Translations under genes and position numbers: made by a program
NCBI GenBank assembly: GCA_024698845.1
Contig: JAILQR010000079.1
Span: 1-8,609, forward strand
From: Bacilli bacterium
GTDB taxonomy: Bacteria; Bacillota_I; Bacilli_A; RF39; UBA660
DNA: 8,609 bases
Direction of reading: 5' to 3'
Shown here: piece after piece, positions 1 through 4,916 of the stretch
How positions within the stretch are numbered: the first letter of the stretch is position 1
How the letters are laid out: every line of letters begins with the position of its first letter
Notes under the pieces: model-generated
What the model was told of the DNA's origin: nothing
What the model saw: the letters and a program-made list of their open reading frames with translations, nothing else
Database searches by the model: none

Positions 1-95
1 GCATCATTAATTATTTTATCTTTACTAACCTTATTTATATTACTGCAGCCACATAGAAAAATAACCATAACTGCTAAAATGAATACTCTTTTCAT
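1..95 (-). CDS. N-terminus of a small lipoprotein (partial, continues beyond window start)
   Basis: The ATG at 95-93 (minus strand) opens a frame that runs off the window after 31 codons. It begins MKRVFILAVMVIFLCGCSN: two basic residues, a hydrophobic stretch of about 12 residues, then L-C-G-C, which resembles a lipobox with Cys17 as the lipidated residue. A lipoprotein exported by Sec and anchored outside the membrane is therefore likely. After the Cys the chain turns polar (NINKVSKDKIIND). A perfect CCTCCT (AGGAGG on the minus strand) at 102-107 lies 6 nt before the start. The gene follows trmB on the same strand after 53 nt, so co-transcription is possible; I see no hairpin between them. 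The mature domain is outside the window, so the function cannot be named. Cys at lipobox position -2 is not the usual Ala/Ser/Thr, so lipidation is probable rather than certain. Confidence 0.72.
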   Translation of the reverse strand, partial: MKRVFILAVMVIFLCGCSNINKVSKDKIIND

Positions 96-101
96 TTTTA
101 G

Positions 102-107
102 CCTCCT
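102..107 (-). promoter_or_regulatory. Ribosome binding site AGGAGG of the partial lipoprotein gene
   Basis: Minus-strand AGGAGG, a full match to the anti-Shine-Dalgarno core, 6 nt upstream of the ATG at 95. It supports the short partial frame at the window edge as a real gene start. Confidence 0.75.
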
Positions 108-148
108 ATTTAAAATTATATCAAATCATAAAGAAAAAAGAAAATAAA

Positions 149-784
149 TTATTTCTTAATTGCTTTCAAATAATTTATTTTTATTCCTTCTTTTTTAAAC
201 TTTTGTTCATACTCAGTTTCAACATTAAATCTATCTTCTTCACTATGTAAATCTAGTGATGCATCAATAATTTTATAACCATTATTATTTAAAGATACAA
301 TTGAATAAGCGTATAAACCGATATTATCTGTTTTTTGAGTAATAACTTTATCTCCTTTAAATAATGTTTCATATGAATTTAAATATATATCACTTGTAAG
401 TCTTCTTTTTATTTGTCTTTTTTTAGGCCATGGATCTGAAAAATTTAAAAATATTTCAGATATTTCATGGTCAAATATATCTTTTAATTCTATAGCATCA
501 ATTTTAATTATTCTTAAATTACTAGGAATATTTTCATTAATATTATTAATAGCTCTAGCTACTACACCATCAAACTTTTCAATTCCTATAAAATTAACAT
601 TAGGAAAGTTTAATGCCATATTTTTAATAAATGAGCCTTTACCCATTCCTATTTCAATTTTTATTTCATTATTATTTTTAAATACTTCTTTATTCCAAAG
701 TCCTTTATATTTATAAGGATCAGTAATTAAATAATTACAAGTATCTAGTAACTCCTCTTTATTTTTAAGATTTCTAAGTCTCAA
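149..784 (-). CDS. trmB: tRNA (guanine-N7-)-methyltransferase TrmB
   Basis: SAM-dependent enzyme that methylates N7 of G46 in the variable loop of tRNAs; cytoplasmic. Numbered from the chosen start, the 211-residue protein shows the Rossmann SAM-binding motif EIGMGKG (44-50), the acidic motif IGIEK (66-70), the family signature SDPWPKKRQIKRR (116-128) and the C-terminal TEYEQKF (190-196), all typical of TrmB. Length is normal for Firmicutes. A GTG at 793 would give 214 residues, but it lies inside an excellent Shine-Dalgarno, AGAGGTGAT (789-797). The TTG at 784-782 is 8 nt after AGAGG and gives the usual family N-terminus MRLRN, so I use TTG. The gene is divergent from the small coiled-coil gene (57 bp between starts) and is followed on the same strand by a lipoprotein gene. 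The motifs are intact, so an active enzyme is expected. Confidence 0.96.
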   Translation of the reverse strand: MRLRNLKNKEELLDTCNYLITDPYKYKGLWNKEVFKNNNEIKIEIGMGKGSFIKNMALNFPNVNFIGIEKFDGVVARAINNINENIPSNLRIIKIDAIELKDIFDHEISEIFLNFSDPWPKKRQIKRRLTSDIYLNSYETLFKGDKVITQKTDNIGLYAYSIVSLNNNGYKIIDASLDLHSEEDRFNVETEYEQKFKKEGIKINYLKAIKK

Positions 785-788
785 AAAA

Positions 789-797
789 ATCACCTCT
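789..797 (-). promoter_or_regulatory. Extended ribosome binding site AGAGGTGAT that decides the trmB start
   Basis: Minus-strand AGAGGTGAT matches the extended anti-SD region of 16S rRNA and swallows the upstream GTG codon at 793-791. It is well spaced (8 nt after AGAGG) for the TTG at 784-782. Confidence 0.75.
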
Positions 798-809
798 AAA
801 TTTATTTAA

Positions 810-824
810 CATACACTAAAGTGT
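810..824 (+). promoter_or_regulatory. Possible sporulation-type -10 element and small palindrome before the coiled-coil gene
   Basis: CATACACTA (810-818) fits the -10 consensus of sigma-K promoters (CATAnnnTA) and comes close to that of sigma-E. CACC at 791-794 fits the sigma-K -35 (MACM) with a 15-bp spacer. An ACACT-AA-AGTGT palindrome (813-824) overlaps it. The predicted transcription start would fall on or next to the AAGGAG at 825-830, giving a very short leader, which weakens the case. Pattern match only. Confidence 0.25.
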
Positions 825-830
825 AAGGAG
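825..830 (+). promoter_or_regulatory. Ribosome binding site AAGGAG of the small coiled-coil gene
   Basis: AAGGAG lies 10 nt before the ATG at 841. It is the main evidence that this short plus-strand frame is translated. Confidence 0.7.
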
Positions 831-840
831 AAATACAAAC

Positions 841-1116
841 ATGAGAAAAGAAAGAAATAATTTTTTTCAAGAATCAGGTTATAACCAAGGATATTTTTAT
901 AACAACATGACTCCACAATTCCCAGCAGTACCTCAAATGGAAGCATCATCATCTTTTTATATGAATCAAGGGATGAATCAAGATGTAGATTCAAGATTAT
1001 CTAAACTTGAAAGACAAGTTAATAAACTTGAATCTAGAATTAATAAGCTTGAAACTCAAAATCAACAAATAAATAATGATGATACATTTAATAATAACAA
1101 TATGTATATGATTTAG
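841..1116 (+). CDS. Small Asn/Gln/Met-rich protein with a C-terminal coiled coil, function unknown
   Basis: A 91-residue soluble protein with no signal peptide or membrane segment. Residues 1-50 are rich in Asn, Gln, Tyr, Phe, Met and Pro (NNFFQESGYNQGYFYNNM, then a PQFPAVPQM segment) and look disordered or assembly-prone. Residues about 51-77 form a clean coiled coil built from three seven-residue units, KLERQVN, KLESRIN and KLETQNQ. The tail is Asn-rich and ends MYMI. Small Firmicutes proteins of this composition with a late 'KLE' coil are often uncharacterised, and some are spore-coat associated; that is inference. The sporulation-like -10 at 810 and the cse60-like gene nearby fit, but prove nothing. 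AAGGAG lies 10 nt before ATG. The gene is convergent with murJ: the two stop codons overlap (TAG 1114-1116 on plus, TAA 1115-1113 on minus), and its terminator lies inside murJ. Confidence 0.75.
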   Translation: MRKERNNFFQESGYNQGYFYNNMTPQFPAVPQMEASSSFYMNQGMNQDVDSRLSKLERQVNKLESRINKLETQNQQINNDDTFNNNNMYMI

Positions 1117-2768
1117 TTATTAATGCTTACTTTTCCAAAAGTAAGTTTTTTTATTATTTTATTTAAATATTCTTTTCCAAAAACATCATGTAATAGTTTA
1201 GTTTTATAAGCAGTAAAAATATAAATAAATCCACCTACTATTCCATAAGCTATACACTCTACCATACAAATCCATCTTCTGTTAATAACTGGCATAAAGT
1301 ATTTCATTATAAGTACAGATATTACCATAAGTGAAAGTGGTATTAAAGTTTTTAAGTATATTTTAAATGTATTTCCATAGTGGAAGTTATATTTTTTCTT
1401 AAAGTAAATAACAGCTATTAATATAGATAATGAATATCCAGTAATAGTTGCAGTTATAGCACCAAAATATGCAGGAAGTCCAAGTTTATGGAATAAAAGC
1501 ATAAATGGTACATCTAATAATCCATTAGTAATAAATCCTGTAAGTACACTTATATATACCATTTTGAATTTATTAACACTTTGAAGTGTGAAGTTTGTAA
1601 TCATAAACATATTTAAAACGATTGCAACAAAAACATTAAGTGTTAATATATTAACCCCAATATGGTTATATTGATAAAATACTGTCCATACAGGTCTTGC
1701 AATTAAACTTATACCAACAACTAGTGGTATAGATACAACAAATATAATTTGTAGTGCTTTATTAAATGTTTTATCAACATCATCCCATTTACCTAATGTA
1801 TAACTATTAACAATAGATGGGATTAAACTTGTAGTCATTCCAGTACCAATTGCAGTAATAATAACATTTATTTTTTTACTCCATGCACTAATAGCACTAG
1901 AAATAAATTCTGTATTCTTAACACTATATTTTAAATGATCCATTGTTCTTAAAATTAATACCATGTCGATAAAATCATATATAGCAATAGATATACTAAT
2001 AATAATTACAGGAATTGCATATTTAACAATTTTCAAAATAATTTCTTTATTTGTAACATTATCTTTTTCTTTAAATTTAGTAGCTAGTCCTAATTGTTTT
2101 TTATTTTTATTAATCTTGGTTCTAACATAAAAGTATGCCATTAATCCACCAACAAATGCACCAAATAACGCAATACCTACTGCATTTCTAAGTGATGTAT
2201 GGAAAACTTTTAAAGCTAAATAACTACCAAGTATAATAATTAATACTCTACCTACTTGTTCAATAACTTGAGATATTGATGATACATCAATATTTCTATG
2301 TCCTTGTAAGTAACCTCTTGCAACAGATAAGAATGGGATTACTAATATAGCAAATGATACACATCTAATAACAAATGCAACATCTTCAATTGTATTTCCA
2401 CCAGTTAAGTTATGGATAATAAATGTAGCTATTGGTTTAGCAAATATAAATAAAATTAAGAAAGCTACAGTAGCTATAAATCTAACAAGATTCATACCAA
2501 GTTTATAAGCTCTAACTTTAGCCTCTTGCATATCAAGAGTATTATATTCATTTATTATTTTACTAACTGCATTTGGAAGCCCAGCTGTTGATACATCTAA
2601 AAATAAAACATAGATATTATATGCATAAGCATATAATGCTCCACCTTTTACACCAACAGTAGCATAAAAAGGAATAACATAAAGTATTCCTAAAATCTTT
2701 GTAATTATTATTGCAAGAGTTGCAATAAAAGTACCTTCAATAAATGAACTTTTTGTAAGTTTTTTCAA
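1113..2768 (-). CDS. murJ: MurJ/YtgP-type lipid II flippase (MOP superfamily, polysaccharide biosynthesis protein)
   Basis: A polytopic membrane protein of 551 residues, the usual size for this family, with about 14 hydrophobic segments. The N-terminal half reads like B. subtilis YtgP/MurJ: EGTFIATLAIIITKILGILY (11-30), VIPFYATVGVKGGALYAYAY (31-50), STAGLPNAVSKIINEYN (60-76) and a later ARGYLQGHRNI. YtgP-type MurJ moves the peptidoglycan precursor lipid II across the membrane. The sporulation paralog SpoVB shares the fold, so the exact substrate is inferred. The first TTG (2777) sits 0 nt after the AAGGA at 2778-2782; the next in-frame TTG (2768-2766) is 9 nt after it and gives MKKLTKSSFIEGTF, so I use that start. 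The gene follows the cse60-like gene on the same strand, but a strong terminator separates them. Its last codons double as the terminator of the opposite gene. I see no obvious terminator of its own. Confidence 0.88.
   Translation of the reverse strand: MKKLTKSSFIEGTFIATLAIIITKILGILYVIPFYATVGVKGGALYAYAYNIYVLFLDVSTAGLPNAVSKIINEYNTLDMQEAKVRAYKLGMNLVRFIATVAFLILFIFAKPIATFIIHNLTGGNTIEDVAFVIRCVSFAILVIPFLSVARGYLQGHRNIDVSSISQVIEQVGRVLIIILGSYLALKVFHTSLRNAVGIALFGAFVGGLMAYFYVRTKINKNKKQLGLATKFKEKDNVTNKEIILKIVKYAIPVIIISISIAIYDFIDMVLILRTMDHLKYSVKNTEFISSAISAWSKKINVIITAIGTGMTTSLIPSIVNSYTLGKWDDVDKTFNKALQIIFVVSIPLVVGISLIARPVWTVFYQYNHIGVNILTLNVFVAIVLNMFMITNFTLQSVNKFKMVYISVLTGFITNGLLDVPFMLLFHKLGLPAYFGAITATITGYSLSILIAVIYFKKKYNFHYGNTFKIYLKTLIPLSLMVISVLIMKYFMPVINRRWICMVECIAYGIVGGFIYIFTAYKTKLLHDVFGKEYLNKIIKKLTFGKVSINN
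1126..1152 (+). terminator. Rho-independent terminator of the small coiled-coil gene, inside the murJ coding end
   Basis: CTTACTTTT (1126-1134), a two-base CC, then AAAAGTAAG (1137-1145) form a perfect stem, followed by seven T (1146-1152). The tract orientation serves the plus strand. The stop codon of the coiled-coil gene is 10 nt upstream. The hairpin lies wholly within the last codons of the convergent murJ-like gene, where it encodes KLTFGKVS. Confidence 0.85.
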
Positions 2769-2777
2769 TACTATCAA

Positions 2778-2782
2778 TCCTT
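2778..2782 (-). promoter_or_regulatory. Ribosome binding site AAGGA that decides the murJ start
   Basis: Minus-strand AAGGA directly abuts the upstream TTG (2777-2775), leaving no spacer for it, but is 9 nt from the second in-frame TTG at 2768. The second TTG is therefore the better start. Confidence 0.6.
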
Positions 2783-2818
2783 AATTTATATATAAAATTA
2801 TTACTAATATTTTACTAC

Positions 2819-2846
2819 AAAAAACTATGACTTTCCAGTCATAGTT
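2819..2846 (-). terminator. Rho-independent terminator of the cse60-like gene
   Basis: On the minus strand a 10-bp stem with arms at 2837-2846 and 2823-2832 and a 4-nt GGAA loop (2833-2836) runs into TTTTTT (2824-2819). The stem starts within the TAA stop codon (2847-2845), so termination follows translation with no trailer. It separates cse60 from murJ. Confidence 0.9.
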
Positions 2847-3015
2847 AATTGTATATTATCATTGCAGAAAAACAATAAATTTGATCTTCTCCAGATATAG
2901 CAGTAGATACTTGATATTTTATATCAACTACCTTTACTTCATTCTCCCATAAAAAATTATTAACTTGTTCCTCTAAATCTTTTTCATGAGATTCATCAAA
3001 TATTTTAACTTTCAC
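2845..3015 (-). CDS. cse60: Cse60-family small protein (sporulation protein Cse60 homolog)
   Basis: A 56-residue acidic soluble protein, MKVKIFDESHEKDLEEQVNN..., ending EDQIYCFSAMIIYN. I recognise the pattern of the Cse60 family: a short beta strand, 'FDE.HEKDLEE', a middle 'V.DIKYQVS' strand and the C-terminal 'QIYCFSAMIIY'. In B. subtilis cse60 belongs to the sigma-E sporulation regulon; its biochemical role is unknown, and homologs also occur outside clear spore formers, so sporulation here is only suggested. A TTG at 3027 would add four residues, but GGTGAT (3020-3025) overlaps it. The GTG at 3015-3013, 8 nt after the GG core, gives the normal family start MKVKIFD. A terminator overlaps the stop codon. 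A weak possible promoter lies upstream: TCGACA at 3065-3060 on the minus strand, 16 bp before TATTTT. Confidence 0.85.
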   Translation of the reverse strand: MKVKIFDESHEKDLEEQVNNFLWENEVKVVDIKYQVSTAISGEDQIYCFSAMIIYN

Positions 3016-3019
3016 TTTA

Positions 3020-3025
3020 ATCACC
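3020..3025 (-). promoter_or_regulatory. GGTGAT ribosome binding site that decides the cse60 start
   Basis: Minus-strand GGTGAT overlaps the upstream TTG and GTG codons (3027-3022) and is correctly spaced for the GTG at 3015. The geometry (GG core plus 8 nt to the start) is the same as for trmB and the XRE gene. Confidence 0.6.
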
Positions 3026-3108
3026 AATAATATATATAAAATAATAGTTGAAAATTTTATGTCGAATAATGATTAACTTACTAAAATATAAACAGTAAAT
3101 AATGTAAT

Positions 3109-3136
3109 AAAAAAAAGATCCACTAAGGATCTTTTT
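3109..3136 (-). terminator. Rho-independent terminator of the XRE regulator gene (GATCC-ACTAA-GGATC)
   Basis: A 10-bp stem (3112-3121 with 3127-3136) with a 5-nt loop. On the minus strand the last arm runs into eight T (3116-3109). The stem includes the TAA stop of the XRE gene (3137-3135). Its sequence is nearly the same as the terminator at 5983-6010. T5-A-TTTTT follows on the plus strand, so some bidirectional activity is possible. Confidence 0.9.
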
Positions 3137-3416
3137 ATTTTTGATTATATTGTCTATTTTTAACAATTTTAGCAACAATATCTTCATCATATTTATGATT
3201 TTGAAATAATTCAAAAGGCTCAACATCTAAAGATTTTGCTATTACTTCTAATTTATTTATCGTTGGGCAATGCATTCCTCTTTCTATATCAGTCATATAT
3301 CTTGATGAAAAAGAACATAACTCAGCCAACTTCTCCTGAGACATATTATTTTTAAATCTAAAATATTTAATATTAAAAATAAGTAAGTCTTTTAATGAAT
3401 AAAACTGCATTTTCAT
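3135..3416 (-). CDS. XRE-family helix-turn-helix transcriptional regulator
   Basis: A 93-residue single-domain DNA-binding protein. The helix-turn-helix core is at about 26-47 (SQEKLAELCSF, then SSRYMTDIERG), followed by PTINKLEVIAKSLDVEPFELF (51-71), the typical end of the Cro/CI HTH_3 fold. A short basic and polar tail follows, with no sensor domain or membrane segment. The longest frame starts at GTG 3425, but that codon lies in the Shine-Dalgarno AGGTGG (3422-3427). The ATG at 3416-3414 is 5 nt after it and is preferred. The gene is divergent from the four-gene plus-strand operon, and the shared 102-bp region carries an imperfect palindrome, so it is the natural candidate repressor or activator of that operon and of itself (inference). 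A terminator overlaps its stop. Confidence 0.9.
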   Translation of the reverse strand: MKMQFYSLKDLLIFNIKYFRFKNNMSQEKLAELCSFSSRYMTDIERGMHCPTINKLEVIAKSLDVEPFELFQNHKYDEDIVAKIVKNRQYNQK

Positions 3417-3421
3417 TAATA

Positions 3422-3427
3422 CCACCT
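3422..3427 (-). promoter_or_regulatory. AGGTGG ribosome binding site that decides the XRE gene start
   Basis: Minus-strand AGGTGG covers the upstream GTG codon at 3425-3423 and sits 5 nt before the ATG at 3416, which argues for the shorter protein. Confidence 0.6.
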
Positions 3428-3461
3428 ATTACAAGTATGATACAAATTACCGCAAAATATT

Positions 3462-3494
3462 CACACGAACTATTTACTGCAAGTATTTTGTGTG
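3462..3494. promoter_or_regulatory. Imperfect palindrome in the divergent promoter region, candidate XRE operator
   Basis: CACACGAACTATTT (3462-3475) and AAGTATTTTGTGTG (3481-3494) are inverted with 11 of 14 positions matching and a 5-nt centre. A further half-site-like CAAAATATT at 3453-3461 matches the right arm inverted (8 of 9). TTACYGCAA occurs as a direct repeat at 3447-3455 and 3474-3482. The right arm ends 7 bp before the TATAAT of the plus-strand operon, so a bound protein would cover its -35 region. The function is inferred from position. Confidence 0.5.
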
Positions 3495-3501
3495 CTACTC
3501 T

Positions 3502-3507
3502 TATAAT
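3502..3507 (+). promoter_or_regulatory. Promoter -10 box TATAAT of the accessory operon
   Basis: A perfect TATAAT lies 26 nt before the ATG at 3528. No good TTGACA is found 15-19 bp upstream; the best candidate is CTGCAA (3477-3482) with a 19-bp spacer, 3 of 6 matches. A perfect -10 with a poor -35 overlapping a palindrome suggests a regulated promoter. AAAGGAG at 3511-3517 is the ribosome binding site. Confidence 0.5.
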
Positions 3508-3527
3508 AAGAAAGGAGTATAGCGTAT

Positions 3528-4373
3528 ATGGATGAAGAAGAAGTAAATAAAAAAAGCAAGTTAAAAATTGGACTAATTGCCCTACTTATTATTGCAATAA
3601 TATCATTAGGTGTTACTCTTATAATCTACTTCAATTCAGATAATGATTCTGGATCGGATTATGATGAAGATTATAACAAATCAACTATCATTGAAGATGA
3701 AGAAGATGATGATGATGAAGTTATATATATTGAAGAAGACGAAGAAGAAAACACCATTTCTGAGAATGCTACTACAAACACTACGAAAACAAATAATGCG
3801 TCAAAGAGAAAAGAAACTCCAAAAACTACAAATAACACAAATTCTCAAAGTAACAATAATACAAACAATCAACAAGAGCAAAAAACTGATAATACATCAC
3901 AACAAACAAGTGATAATACATCAATCAATCAGCAATCAGGCCAATCAACTTCGCAAAACAACGCTGTTAAGAAAGCTAAAGCTTACTTGAATTACTCAGC
4001 TTTTTCAAGAAGTGGACTAATTGAACAGTTAGAATTCGAAAAATTTTCTCATGAAGATGCTGTATATGCAGTTGATAGTCTTGGTACAGATTGGAACCAA
4101 CAAGCACTAAAAAAAGCTAAAGCTTACTTGAATTACTCAGCATTTTCCAGAAGTGGTTTAGTAGAACAGCTAAAATTTGAAGGATTTACATCTGAACAAG
4201 CTGAATATGGTGTCGCATATTGTGGCGCTAATTGGAATGAACAAGCAGCAAAAAAAGCTAAAGCATATTTAAACTATTCATCATTTTCAAGAGAAGGATT
4301 AATTGATCAATTAAAATTTGAAGGATTTACTCAAGAGCAGGCAGAATATGGTGTAAGTCAAGCCGGATATTAA
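3528..4373 (+). CDS. Membrane-anchored protein with three C-terminal Ltp-type repeats (PF07553-like)
   Basis: 281 residues in four parts: a charged N-terminus (1-13), one membrane helix (about 12-34) with no lipobox Cys, a very acidic stretch (about 40-75), an Asn/Thr/Gln/Ser-rich linker (about 79-145), and three tandem repeats at 148-194, 195-241 and 242-281. The period is 47 residues; each begins KKAKAYLNYS-FSR-GL and contains QL-FE-F, and the third ends early at GY. The repeats match the 'host cell surface-exposed lipoprotein' / Ltp family, compact helical domains. The known member from Streptococcus phage TP-J34 is a superinfection-exclusion lipoprotein. Positive charges before the helix place the repeats outside. 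Unlike Ltp, it has a membrane helix in place of a lipid anchor. AAAGGAG lies 10 nt before ATG. It is the first gene of a four-gene operon, divergent from the XRE gene. Phage exclusion is inference. Confidence 0.85.
   Translation: MDEEEVNKKSKLKIGLIALLIIAIISLGVTLIIYFNSDNDSGSDYDEDYNKSTIIEDEEDDDDEVIYIEEDEEENTISENATTNTTKTNNASKRKETPKTTNNTNSQSNNNTNNQQEQKTDNTSQQTSDNTSINQQSGQSTSQNNAVKKAKAYLNYSAFSRSGLIEQLEFEKFSHEDAVYAVDSLGTDWNQQALKKAKAYLNYSAFSRSGLVEQLKFEGFTSEQAEYGVAYCGANWNEQAAKKAKAYLNYSSFSREGLIDQLKFEGFTQEQAEYGVSQAGY
3969..4370 (+). repeat. Three in-frame 141-bp coding repeats (Ltp-type domains)
   Basis: Units at 3969-4109, 4110-4250 and 4251-4370 (the last short by 21 bp). The first two share about 29 identical bases near their starts apart from one or two changes, while the third has more synonymous changes (AAAGCATATTTA against AAAGCTTACTTG). 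Units 1 and 2 therefore look like a recent duplication at their 5' ends, whereas units 2 and 3 agree better in the protein 'QLKFEGFT-EQAEYGV' half. Confidence 0.85.
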
Positions 4374-4391
4374 TAAAAGGAGGAATAATTT

Positions 4392-4856
4392 ATGGCAAAA
4401 TTAAAAAAATGTAAACATTGCGGAAATGATGTTGCTAAGAGCGCAAAATCATGTCCAAACTGTGGTGGAAAATTAGGAGCACCATTAATTGTAAGACTAC
4501 TAGGTTTAGTTTTAGGAATAATATTAATAGTTGTTGGATGTTCAAAACTTTTAAGTGATGCAGCAGACGAAATTGATAAGGAAAATAAAGAAAGTTTCTC
4601 ACACGTTATTACTAAAGAATATAGTGACAGTTACAGTCATTATATTGAAGGAACTGTTAAAAATCTAAAAGATAAAGATTTCTCTTACGTACAAATTGAA
4701 TTTGTATGTTATGACAAAGAAGGAAATAACATAGGTACAGCTGTTGACAATACCAACAATCTACTAGCAAATGAAACATGGAAATTTAAAGCAATAGGAT
4801 TATTTACAGAAACTAAAGTTGATCATTGTGATTTTCGCGAAATCACTAGTTTGTAA
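4392..4856 (+). CDS. Zinc-ribbon membrane protein with a C-terminal FxLYD-like domain
   Basis: 154 residues. An N-terminal zinc ribbon holds Cys7, Cys10, Cys21 and Cys24 (CKHC, CPNC). A single hydrophobic segment at about 31-49 ends in VVGC (47-50), which has lipobox form. An extracytoplasmic domain follows at about 70-150, with EGTVKNLKDKDFSYVQIEF, CYDKEGNNIGTAVDNTNNL and ETWKFKA. That order is typical of FxLYD domains, beta-sandwich folds found on the outside of many Firmicutes envelope proteins. The ribbon should lie in the cytoplasm and the FxLYD part outside. AAAGGAGG (4376-4383) is 8 nt before ATG, and the gap to the upstream gene is only 18 nt, so it is co-transcribed. The domains are well supported; the biological role is unknown. 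Whether Cys50 is lipidated after cleavage is open (see findings). Confidence 0.82.
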   Translation: MAKLKKCKHCGNDVAKSAKSCPNCGGKLGAPLIVRLLGLVLGIILIVVGCSKLLSDAADEIDKENKESFSHVITKEYSDSYSHYIEGTVKNLKDKDFSYVQIEFVCYDKEGNNIGTAVDNTNNLLANETWKFKAIGLFTETKVDHCDFREITSL

Positions 4857-4870
4857 TAGATAGGAAGTAT

Positions 4871-4916
4871 ATATGTCATTAATAAAATGTGAAGAATGTG
4901 GAAAAGAAATAAGTGA
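4871..4916 (+). repeat. 46-bp exact direct repeat, copy 1 (start of a zinc-ribbon gene)
   Basis: Identical to 5556-5601. It covers AT plus the first 44 coding bases (MSLIKCEECGKEIS and part of the next codon). Similarity then drops sharply: the second halves of the ribbons differ at many bases. Confidence 0.95.

Noticed and set aside
120..148. Terminator between trmB and the lipoprotein gene
   Set aside because: The minus strand is T-rich here, but no stem-loop precedes the T stretch, so I do not call a terminator.
806..994. Minus-strand frame of 62 codons opposite the small coiled-coil gene
   Set aside because: It is antisense to a gene with AAGGAG and a terminator, has a composition driven by the opposite strand, and lacks its own Shine-Dalgarno.
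1113..2768. SpoVB as the name for the flippase
   Set aside because: The N-terminal pattern GILYVIPFYATVGVKGGALYAYAY is closer to YtgP/MurJ than to SpoVB as I remember it, so MurJ-type was preferred; the two cannot be separated with certainty without alignment.
3017..3226. Minus-strand frame of 69 codons running from within the XRE gene through its terminator
   Set aside because: It would be translated across a strong terminator, has no ribosome binding site, and consists of Ile/Leu/Lys/Tyr as expected from AT-rich noise.
3643..3990. Plus-strand frame of 115 codons, Lys/Met-rich, inside the Ltp-repeat gene
   Set aside because: It is an out-of-frame reading of the acidic and Asn-rich region (GAT/GAA runs read as ATG/AAA), has no ribosome binding site and overlaps a well-supported gene.
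3969..4370. Regular repeats that might suggest a CRISPR-like array
   Set aside because: The 141-bp units are continuous, in frame and encode a known type of protein repeat; there are no short identical repeats with unique spacers.
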